Of a stretch of DNA of 22,819 nucleotides, positions 8,815-17,719 are shown piece by piece; position 1 is the stretch's first letter, and each line of letters begins with the position of its first letter. Source of the stretch: Gracilaria vermiculophylla (taxonomy: Eukaryota > Rhodophyta > Florideophyceae > Gracilariales > Gracilariaceae); assembly GCA_019155205.2 (NCBI GenBank), contig JAHNZQ020000181.1, positions 53,460 through 76,278 of the forward strand, read 5' to 3'. Below the pieces are notes generated by a model that did no database searches, was not told where the DNA came from, and saw nothing but the letters and a program-made list of their open reading frames with translations. The translations under genes and the position numbers were made by a program.

Positions 8815-9776
8815 GATGGCAGTAAATTGCTACGCTGCTGTGCAGTTCTGCACTCAATGCGCAAAGAACGAGGTCAAACTCCAGAAGCATTCCAACAAGC
8901 TGAAGCTTTTTGCTGCCAGGGCTCCTCTCGAGTTTGTCGCCATCGACATTCTCGGATCGCTATTAAAGACAAAGAAAGGGAACAGACTTCTGCTCGTAAT
9001 TACCGACCTCTTCTCGAAGCATACTCGGAAAGTTCACTTGAAGACGATCTCCGCTTTCGCGGTTGGTCAAGCGTTTGTAACGCACTGAGTCTTCGCTTAT
9101 GGGTCTCCTGTCAAGGTACGATCCGACAACGGCAAGCAATTTTGTCGCGATTCTTGCAAGACATCTTCCGCACACTGGATACGAGGAATCTCTTTACCAC
9201 GGCTTCCCACCCGCAACCTAATGTGCAGCTTGAACGTTTCAACCACACACTATTCACGTCGTTGCGCAAATATGTCGCAGATCATCCCATCTCATGGGAG
9301 CTCTTCACGGATGCCGTGACATATGCGTACAATACGCAGGTATACCAAACAACCGGCGTCACTCCATTCAAGCTGTACATGTCTCAGATGCCCATGCCCT
9401 TGGCGCTTGAACGGAATGAATAGGCAGACAATTTTCAATCAGTCGGCGAGTACCGCTTGCAGTTGAAGGATTGGCTCGCCAAGGTGGTGCCCGTCGATTG
9501 GAAGGCGATGGAATGCGCTTAAGCCCCATATAAGCGGAAATTTGATGACCGCCTGCGCAGTGACCCGCAAGAGCGTGTTAACCATGAGACCCACATGTTC
9601 CTCTGCAAGTCGTTCTTCAACACCGCGAAGGATGGGATTCGCCATAAGCTCTCGCCCGTGGCGAATGCTCCCTTCCAAGTCGTATCCTCCGATTGATACT
9701 CGGTAATAGTCGCCGTCCGCGAGAAACAGTACCGCCTGTCACGCGACCGCGTGGTCCACGCGCTCCCCCCTCCCAT
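8815..9776 (+). pseudogene. Gypsy-1 integrase
   Basis: Inserts the cDNA into the genome. A Cys pair CTQC at the start is the remainder of the HHCC zinc domain. The catalytic residues are D 8945-8947 (AIDILG), D 9125-9127 (SDNGKQF) and E 9232-9234 (LERFNHT). The spacing is D-60-D-35-E once one frameshift is allowed for. The C-terminal part has a GPY/F-like block (KLSPVANAPFQVVSSD) and the end RLSRDRVVHAP. Stops include TGA after VGQAFVTH and TAG at 9421-9423. No chromodomain was recognised downstream. Confidence 0.88.
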
Positions 9777-11134
9777 GAGGTCTCACGGGCCATCGACGCT
9801 TCTGTTCCGGTATTTGGCCTTTCCAACTCCACTGTCTTCCGATCTCTGGTGCTTTGCGACCGCACGCGGGGACTTTCCGACCTTCTGACACTGGCGGGTA
9901 TCCCGGCTCCGCCGGCTCGCTCTCTCGCGGTGCTCCGTCCAACTCTCCATGGCGTATATCCTCACTCTATAGTGGCGGGGCGCCCACTTGTTGCCGCTCC
10001 GTCTTAGGAGAGAAATCCAGCCGCTCAATCGTGGATCAGAGATCCTGTCCGTCAAGACGTTACGCCGTCTTTGTGCCACCCTTGGCTTACGAAACAGCGC
10101 CGAAAACCCGGAAGAGAAAACGCCTAGGGCCGCAATTGTAGACGATCCCACCCACAGATCTGTGGAGTCAGACATCGCCCCCTCGCAGATGCTTATGCAT
10201 ACCCTGTAGGCGGTTTGCGAACGCGCCATCATCACAAGCCCGGTTCAGACGCAGCAGTTTAGCGCTCTTGACGACGGCATGGCACCACCCGCTGAACAGT
10301 CGCAAACCGCAAACCGTAACTCACCGTCCAGAATGCCAGCCGAACGCAAGCCCAAAACCTTAACAGAACCCCTGACGCCTTGTCCGGAACACCGAAAAGA
10401 TAGGGAAACAGAACGAACGCTTTCCTCGGAAACCCTGCCGAAGGATATATGGGCCCACGAAGGGAATCAAAATGCTAAAGGAGTGATACTAGTGGGGTAG
10501 GGCTGAGAACAGTGAATTCAAGAGTGAATCCTGTACCAAGTTTTCAAACACGAAGTGGACCTCAAGGTGAGCGTCCGAAATTGAGTTCGCTTTTACGGAT
10601 ATGACCCGAATTGGGATACGTTAGAGCCCATCTAGCATCTATCCTGCACAACAGTTCGACAGTATCACCAAAAGGCGTGGATCTCTCTTTCAGAGACACT
10701 TGAGTACGCCTAAGTGGGATACAAAACCGCAAGAACGGAAGGAGATTCACCCAACAGCGAAGTGCAGAGGTCGATAGTGGAACATGACTTCAACCCCCCA
10801 TCTCTTTTTTTCCCTTTTCACCATCATGGTTTTTCACACAGCTCGCTCGCGTCATCGCACGATGCTAGCCGGCGTTAGCACAATTTTTCCATCGAAGATG
10901 GCACACTTTCCGACATGGGCCGGTTGTAAATGCTCGACGAGCGCTTCGTCCAAAAGCAAAGAACAAATGCAAGCAAAGAAGGCCTCAAGGCCTTTTACTG
11001 GAAGGAGGATTTTGAGCACACTTTCGCTGTTACACGATCCAGAAAATTACTCATGACGCTCTGCGGCTACCCCTGCCACTCCGGAGACTGGGTATAACCG
11101 CCAAGGTGGTTTGCAAGGGACTCCAGCATCGTGG
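9777..11134. other. Unassigned region after gypsy-1
   Basis: Open frames on both strands (for example plus 9988-10209, plus 10279-10500, minus 9783-10235) are short and match nothing I recognise. Two pieces look protein-like. One is plus strand near 10930-11095 (GLKAFYWKEDFEHTF). The other is minus strand about 10870-11030 (LLPVKGLEAFFACI), directly downstream of the minus-strand relic at 11135-13008 and possibly the start of its second gene. I see no polymerase GDD motif. The gypsy-1 3' end should lie here but no LTR was found. Confidence 0.35.
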
Positions 11135-13008
11135 TTACATTCCCCTAAATCTCGCTAGCGCGAAGCCCGACTCTCGGAGAAACCGCGCGATGATATCGCT
11201 TCGAGGGACTGAGCCAACAGGATACATGAAGAAACCAGTACCTCCCGCCATGGAGGGCGGAGTCGCCCGAGTCGCCGCATGCGAGGGAACGAGCAGAGTA
11301 AGGTCCTCAGTATTATCCGCTAGATCAGCAGCGCCCCCGTCCTACAGGGCGTCTTTCTCCTTCGAGGTGTATCTCTGCACGACAGACACTAGGTCTACCC
11401 CATCGAAGGCTTCACCCAAGTTGGGAAAAACATTGTCGATCGCCGCAGTGGGTTCGTGATAAACCATGGGGTTATCCTCCGCATAGGCGAGGTGATAGCC
11501 GTTTGTGTTGACATAACCACAAGCGTGGTCAGCCAGGATCCTCCGGGGTGCATTGCGGTAGATGTCCGCCTACGCGCGTCTGATCTCCGTTGTACTCATA
11601 CCTATAGAAGTACACGAAGTTGCCCGCGTTTGCGGTGGTACGCCCAAGACCAGGACCGGATCCACGATGCGGCTGACTCCGCTGGATGTTCTGTCGCGGA
11701 ACTTCGTTACAATAGACTTATTCGATGTAAACGAGCAACTCCGGCTTCTCTTCCTGGATAGCTTCACCTTCGACGGCAATTTTCATGTTCAAGCTACGGA
11801 TTGATCTCCGCAATCGCGGTAGGGCACTCCATAGACGGTATTGGTCGCATGCCTTGGCAAGGATGTTAGCCAGAGTGCGGACCTCCCACTCTGGAATGAA
11901 GTCGGACCAGTGCCCAGAACAGAGATCTTCAAGCATTGTGGAGCCCGTATACATTGGGACCAGGGAGAGTTCGACAAAACATCCCCAGCATACCTTGATA
12001 GGGTTCCACAAATCTGGAATGAGGACATACCGCAACCTGCGGTACCGCAGCGCGATGCGCTCCATCTCCATGTTCTGATACGGAACGAAGAAGCTGGTTC
12101 GGGCTCTTGATGACAGTTCTTCGCGGATGTAATTCTGCAAGAAGTGTGATCGGCTCTGCCGGGAGAGGTACCAAAATTCAGCTTGGATGATAGTCTGCGT
12201 CCAGCACAAAGCCTCTTGAGGTACACGGACGCGGCCCCGCCACTCGGCGACCTCCAGTCGGTGAAGCATACCGCAATTCCCAATTTTGCCGCGCGTGCGG
12301 TACAACAAGACGTTGAAGAACACACTAGTCCCTATCGATGTTTCAAACGGTGCTCAGACCCCCCGGAGGTCCTTAACTTGGATCAAGGCACAACGGGCCT
12401 CTTCCAAGGATTCTCCGCAACGTCGAGTGAGGGCATAAGAGGTTATCGTGATGCGGTTATACCAGTTTCCAGACATGGTATTCCCTCCGAGAATTACTCC
12501 ACGGAAGTCGTCCGGGTTGCCGGTATACGCAGCAATTAGCGGCTCGTCACGAACTGTGATTGGCTGGAACCAGTGATCGTATCTGAGCATCAAGGTTCCT
12601 CGCCGAGTTCTCGGATTGGCCGCCATGATAGCGTCTTAGGTCGGCCAGGGATGTACAGGTGCCTGCCCACGAAACATGGCGCCAACTGGCCGCTGCGGGA
12701 TGGCCGGGTTTCCCGTATCTGGTAAGTTCGAGTTCGAATTATCAGCTTGAGCAACAGACGCATCTTCAAAGTCCCACGTCGTATGATTCCTCTCCAAACT
12801 GAGTGCTGTTACCTTGTGGGATCGGAACCGAGCAGAACCCGGTTCTGCCCCTTGCGAGGTGGTATGGAGTGAGTTTGTACATTTTGCGTTCGCTGGAAAC
12901 TGTAGTCGAAGTACTCGGAGAGGATTCGCAGGCAGCGCATGATGGCCGTCGAGACGGAATTTCGGAAGCCAGTGAGTCGGGCGTGCTCTTATTGCCACTT
13001 TCGGACAT
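11135..13008 (-). pseudogene. Long decayed reading frame, capsid-like, possible endogenised RNA virus gene
   Basis: About 620 codons can be followed on the minus strand from ATG 13006-13008 to TAA 11135-11137. One frame covers about 12780-11540 with stops TAA 12636, TGA 12354 and TAA 11718. A frameshift near 12800 joins it to the N-terminal piece (MSESGNKSTPDS). Another near 11540 joins it to the C-terminal piece, which has TAG 11342-11344. The text is protein-like throughout (GVILGGNTMSGNWYNRI, IPEWEVRTLANILAKAC, TGFFMYPVGSVPRSDIIARF). It has no zinc knuckle, RT or DDE motif. Length, lack of enzymatic motifs and a possible second frame downstream suggest a structural protein of a toti-like dsRNA virus. 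That is inference; an unusual gag is the alternative. The reading frame itself is well supported, the identity is not. Confidence 0.45.
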
Positions 13009-13849
13009 GGCTATTCCTCACCAATGTGCGCGACCTGTCTTGTGGAGGGGACATGATGTGCAATGCCGTTCAGGGAGGTTTTCCTTGGAACTTTGCCGAT
13101 TCACCGGCTTTCGATTAGGGCGTATATATGAAAACGGTTAATGTCGCGGGCGAGATTCACGTCCGTCTGCGGGGTGGACTCCAGAGTACCCGATCCGGCG
13201 CGTGTTGCGTGACGTATCACGTGCGCTGGATGGCATTCCTGCATGCGCATGGCAGTCGCGCGAGGCTGGATGGCTACAGTATGGGTGCCGGCTGGCACAT
13301 GCCTTCCACGGTTAAGTTAATATTTTTGCTGTTTATTTATTTGTTTGCTTCTGATGTTTCGGTCCTAGAGCTACAGTACTTAGTGCGACAGCACTTCGGC
13401 CGTTGCGCCCAGTAAATCACACCGAGCGGGATCTGTGATCTGCACCTGCCACCCACGCGGATCGCTCTTTCCACCTTGGAGAAAGACGCTGTGCACTACC
13501 GAGTTCAACCACCTGTGGCGCCGAGAACCATTGCGTGGACTATGCTTCGCTTCTTTTTGGTTCACCCTCCTACGAGGTTAGCCCCACCGGACCTCCTGTT
13601 TACACTAGTCGGACTACCTCCGCCATCCACTCAACGCGGCTTGCCAGATACCCACGCGGCTCAATACATTACCCGGCCGTGCAAAGATATCCCGACATAT
13701 TACAGACTAATCTCACCAAACTTGAAGAAACTTCCTCAAGCACAGAACGTGCCAAGTCTCCGGTTTCCCCAACCGTCTTCCTCCTCTACCCGTTGCGACA
13801 GCTTGGTCCCGGAGTTACTCCCGGCTCGAGTACCTCCCTCGAGAAGGAC
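13009..13849. other. Unassigned region before gypsy-2
   Basis: The open frames 13476-13937 and 13535-13870 (plus) overlap in different frames. The end of the first runs into the start of the gypsy-2 RT, so this stretch may be the decayed protease and linker of that element. No protease DTG was seen. An AT-rich tract near 13320-13382, TATTTATTT followed by TACAGTACTTA, resembles one at 15136-15202. Confidence 0.35.
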
Positions 13850-15060
13850 TTTGTTTCTGAAACATCTTAAGAGAGGTAGGTTCGAGTTTCCGTCGTGGTA
13901 CATTCTCCTTTGGGGTATTGCACTACACCATACCTGAGAGTTCCTGGCATTTTTGCATATTCTATCGGCATCTTATCGATTTCACCATTATAACATGCTT
14001 CTGGTACTTCGTATTGACGAGTATATCTAATCAACAGGCAAAACAACGGTGTTCTTCTTATATACTACGATTTGGAGATATTGGCAAGCATTTTTTCGTC
14101 CGAAAGAGAGCCATAAAACTCGCATGACCTATTTCTCAGGCTTGTCGTACTTGAAAAGTTTGCCGTTGAGGTGAAAGTTGCCTTTGCAGCGTTTCAATGT
14201 GCTTCACAAATGAAAATCGCAAAATTCAAGTGACTTTGTCGTCGTGTCTACTTCAACTTCATTATCATTTTCTCGGGCAACGGGGACGATCATCCAAATC
14301 ATGTTTGGACGATCATGCGTACTCTCCATCACGCTGACGCTGCCCCCCTTTTGAAAAGTGTGAGTTCTTCACCAACGTGGCGAGGGAGCCAGAACATATG
14401 ATCGGTCCTTGATGGTTTCGAATCAAATGAGATTGATTGAAGACCTTCGAGCGGACGCACTCACGTACGCAGAATGGGCTACTCTCATTTACAAAGCGTT
14501 GCAACGTCTACCGACGGTTCTTGCCACTTTGTAAAGATCTCAGGCCCATTCAATAAACTTTTTAAAAATAGACAACAAATATTAATGAGAAATGTCACTT
14601 CTACACAGTTAAAGACTTCTGAATTCCTCACAATGGCCGTTACCATAGCACATTTGCTGGATCATTCGGAGAATAGGTTGCGGTTCAGCTTGGGCATGGA
14701 CTTGGGTGAGTATCTACTTGAGTTGGAGTTATTTCAAGAAAACAATAAACAGGAGTGGTGACCAGTTCCCTATTCGTTGAGGTCCCTCAACATTCATAGG
14801 CGCTATTTTTCCGTTCTGGAGAAGAATTTTTGGCCATGGTTTGGACTTATCAAAACAATGCAGCCATATCTTATGAATATTTTCTGCGCAGTCAATATGG
14901 ATTAATTTGCGCTTCATTAGTTTATATTGATCATGAAAATATCCTGGCACTTGAGGTGCACACCCGTTTTCCGGGTATTTCCGCACATGAGCTTGTACTG
15001 TGTAATCTGCAGGGGGGAATGAAGATGACTACGTCCCGAGTACGTTGTCGGCGGCAAGCG
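13850..15060 (+). pseudogene. Gypsy-2: decayed reverse transcriptase and RNase H
   Basis: A second, older Ty3/gypsy pol fragment. Aligned to RT consensus blocks, successive pieces read LKRGRFEFPSWYILLW, WHFCIFYRHLIDFTI, LRIDEYI-stop-STGKTTVFF, WRYWQAFFRPKESHKT and YFSGLSYLKSLPL. The palm motif is YFNF at 14249-14260 where YLDD is expected. KCEFFTN and NVYRRFLPL follow in another frame. Frame 2 then gives LFQENNKQEW, TGA, PVPYSLRSLNIHRRYFSVLE and KTMQPYLMNIF, the RNase H region, with TAA and TAG in VNMD-stop-FALH-stop. At least three frameshifts and six stops. No integrase follows. Confidence 0.75.
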
Positions 15061-15479
15061 TCCTATAAGTGTCGCATGGGGAACTCCCGGAAGCATCAGT
15101 TCCTGCTGCAGTGCACGGACGTTGGCCCAAATGGCTGGATATTTATTTATTTACTTATTTAGGATTTTCAGTACTTATTTTATTAGCATTACAGTACTTA
15201 AGCGCACCGGCATCCCTGTCACCGCCCTCAGAGAGCGGTAGCCAAGGCTCAGGCTTTAGGCCTTCCGACTGCGTCGGTATTTGCCTCTCGCGATGGATAT
15301 CCCGTAACGTACGGTTGCTCATCCGCCTTGTTCGCTGAGAGCTCCCATTCTTGGTTATATTACCAATCTCCCTGTGCTAAAACTTGTTGCGAGGATCTTT
15401 ACGGCTCGCCGTTGTTTGCCTTACGGCTATGTCTATTTTTTCCATCTTGATGGTACTTCTTCCACTTTTTGGATCTAAT
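15061..15479. other. Unassigned, partly AT-rich
   Basis: No reading frame could be matched to a protein. It contains the TATTTATTTATTT tract (15139-15163) and the solo LTR's left target site CTAAT (15475-15479). It lies where a gypsy-2 integrase would be expected, but no HHCC or D,D35E block was found. Confidence 0.4.
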
Positions 15480-16033
15480 TCTAGTACAGTGGCTCCTACG
15501 GAAATAGGGTGGTTTGGCCGTATGGTATAATGTTCCTAAGGAAGGCTCGTATTTTATTAGCTGGGCCACATGGTGCACAATCCCGCCCGCGTGCGCTACA
15601 GTATCCTTGAGGGACGGTATAATTATTATTACTTTTAGTTAATTTATGTAGGTAATTGCTACAGGAATGAGACCTGCCGAGGCGGGCTCCTGGCTTGGTA
15701 TTTAATCTGCCGGTTGAGCTCCATCTCTGGGGAAGTAAAGAAAAGCACCCCCGAGTCTTCACCTACTTTTCCGGTTGGAGTCTCTGGTCGATCAACTCAG
15801 GTTTCTAAGCCGCCGATCTCCAGGTCGCATCATAGCAGCGCCTGTAGGAGCATTGTCCGCCCAGTGAACCTCCCCCTCTGCTTTGTGTTTGCGGATCCCC
15901 ATTAAGGATTTCACCGGCTCGCGACTGCGGATACTGGAGATCACCTTTAGGAACGCGCGCCTTTGGAGTCAACAAAAACTCCTAACGGACGATTGTAATT
16001 TACTACCTCGAGAGGAGGGCTGACAGTACCACA
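15480..16033 (+). repeat. Solo LTR, copy C, with perfect 5-bp target duplication
   Basis: A 554-bp LTR with near-inverted ends TCTAGTAC (15480) and GTACCACA (16033); copy B has TGTAGTAC at the same end, so TC is a mutated TG. It is flanked by CTAAT on both sides (15475-15479 and 16034-16038), an exact target duplication. This shows that the LTR alone, without internal sequence, now occupies the site. It is homologous to copies A and B. Confidence 0.88.
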
Positions 16034-16038
16034 CTAAT

Positions 16039-17163
16039 GACCCACGCTCCTCCTTTATTTTTCGTCTCTTTCCTCCGAGGAGGCACTGAACACGCGTACA
16101 ACTATTTATTGAGGATCTTCTTCATATTGTTTTCGCAAAGTGCTCCCGGAGAACCCCGGTCTTACACCCAACATTGTGGTGTTGTCCCTTGAGAGTGCTA
16201 TGCGACCGAATGACCTCGGCAGAGAAATATTAGGACGTCTTCCTGTTCTTTTTCCGCTTGCCGGCTTTTGCACTATAGTGAGCAAAATGAAGTCTAGTTC
16301 TATGTGTGTATGCGTGCTTGACCTCAGGGCAGCTCATATTACCACCTTACAGTCAACAGGAAAGTATGTTCAGTTAAAGTCCTCCTCTTCATTCCATGCA
16401 TAAGGTTTCTCTCACCTTGCAATCAAGGATTCCTATCTACCCTCAATTTTCAATGCTTACTTGATTGAACACTAAGTCAATGGTTGAAACTGTGAACGAC
16501 TGTGTCGAGAAAGCAGGAAGTGTCCACATCGATAGGCGTGCGTGTAGACTATCAAACCTTCGTGAACAGGGTAGTATCGAAGGGTTTCTACAATTTTCTC
16601 ATGAGAAGTGTGTCTATGAAGCACATCGTTTCAAACGATTACTCAAGCCCAACCATTGAGATATAAAAATTGATGGAGATGTAGTTTTTAGCTCAGAGTT
16701 ATCCAAAGTCCAAAAGCTTTTACAGCACTTTTCGATGCCCACGCGTCCCACGTGTATTGGAGGTCAGAGGGGCAAGGGAAAGTTGAGGGGATGCAAAGGA
16801 AGTTCGCCAGCTCTGGCTTGGATTTACTTGGAGGTGCCTTGTCCACGACTTATATAGTGGCTCAGTCGCACCGACTAGGTTGCATTAGAAATTACACCAA
16901 AAAGGCGAGACACTCAATACTACCAATCATATTGTAAGATGACATAAATTTACTAGCCACAATTCAATAATGCTTACGACAGCAAGGCACAACAAGGCAT
17001 GACAGTTCCGTACACTCACGAGACCATGACAATGCACAAATTCACTCAACCACCTTACAATTTCTGTATTCCGCCACCACTCGTGTCCATACAGCAATGT
17101 GTGTGTATAGTTACCATTACGAGGCACATTACACTAGACCATATCTGGTGTACATTAAGCTGA
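16039..17163. other. Unassigned region with one protein-like frame
   Basis: The frame from ATG 16480 (MVETVNDCVEKAGSVHID) continues past a TGA at 16657-16659 (DIKIDGDVVFSSELSKVQ) to about 16815. It reads like a decayed protein of unknown family. The frame 16140-16403 shows nothing recognisable. No RNA gene was seen. Confidence 0.3.
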
Positions 17164-17322
17164 GTATGCAATGTGTACACCTGGAAACCATATGGTAGTG
17201 AACAACGTGCCGAATAGCACAGCTGCACACGTGTACCACACAAAGTCATCATTAAACACAGCCCATGGTCCCCGGAACATTTAGTTGTCAGTGACAGCAT
17301 AGGCACCTTATCCCACAACGTG
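17164..17322 (-). repeat. Left arm of a 159-bp inverted repeat
   Basis: The reverse complement of this segment matches 22661-22819 with about five differences in 159 bases (about 97%). Similarity stops on the inner side near 17322. The outer limit is unknown because the partner reaches the window edge. It could be the long terminal inverted repeat of a DNA transposon spanning 17.2-22.8 kb, or two copies of another repeat. Confidence 0.8.
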
Positions 17323-17349
17323 GAGTATTTTAATTGTTTGTGTAATCCT

Positions 17350-17690
17350 TATGTCACTTTAAACAGAAATGAAGACATCAAGGAACACCAATGTCACAGG
17401 TAGGTGAGACCAAATGGTTGACTTGTAGCATGGTAAGCCGAAATGTTTTGATATCGTGACATAAATACTAAAACTATAAAAAGCATCTAAACGCATAGGT
17501 TCACAACAATTGTGCTCTCTTTGGTGTGAGGAAGTAATACGCGATATTGAATTGCAACTTATACAAGCCCACACTAGCATTCGATTGTTGCTCGATCATT
17601 AAGGCATGTACGCATTGTGCGCAAAACCACCTCAATTGTCATTTTCATGAGAACAGTTTTCTAATTTTTCCCGCCATGACAACTTCAAAG
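17350..17690 (-). pseudogene. Possible second Tc1/mariner relic
   Basis: Two weak hints on the minus strand. 17630-17690 is similar in sequence to the MVWAGIS-KRVLVEMA region of the element at 3179-4456 (shared core close to CATTTTCATGAGAAC). The frame starting near 17580 reads MLVWACISCNSISRIT, like the Tc1 block MVWACIS. No catalytic triad could be laid out. It may be chance. Confidence 0.2.
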
Positions 17691-17699
17691 TTTCTTTCC

Positions 17700-17719
17700 A
17701 TATATATATATATATATAT
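17700..17719. repeat. (AT)10 microsatellite
   Basis: Twenty bases of pure alternating AT between CC and G. A simple sequence repeat in non-coding DNA. Confidence 0.95.

Larger units (their letters stand above)
5600..9776 (+). mobile_element. Ty3/gypsy LTR retrotransposon pol relic (gypsy-1)
   Basis: Domains follow the Ty3/gypsy order: protease (5600-5689 and 6248-6420), linker (6430-6960), reverse transcriptase (6964-7850), RNase H (7932-8380) and integrase (8815-9776). All are plus strand. The order RT-RNase H-integrase excludes the copia type. Reading frames are broken by stops (for example TAG in the protease, TGA 7399-7401) and several frameshifts. A solo LTR (5695-6247, minus orientation) splits the protease. 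Gag and the element's own 3' LTR were not found. Confidence 0.85.

Noticed and set aside
10500..11134. RNA-dependent RNA polymerase of a virus downstream of the capsid-like relic
   Set aside because: One protein-like fragment is present, but no GDD or motif A/B could be found in any minus frame.
11785..12110. Plus-strand frames opposite the capsid-like relic
   Set aside because: The minus-strand frame is longer, continuous through several frames' worth of sequence and more protein-like. These are shadows.
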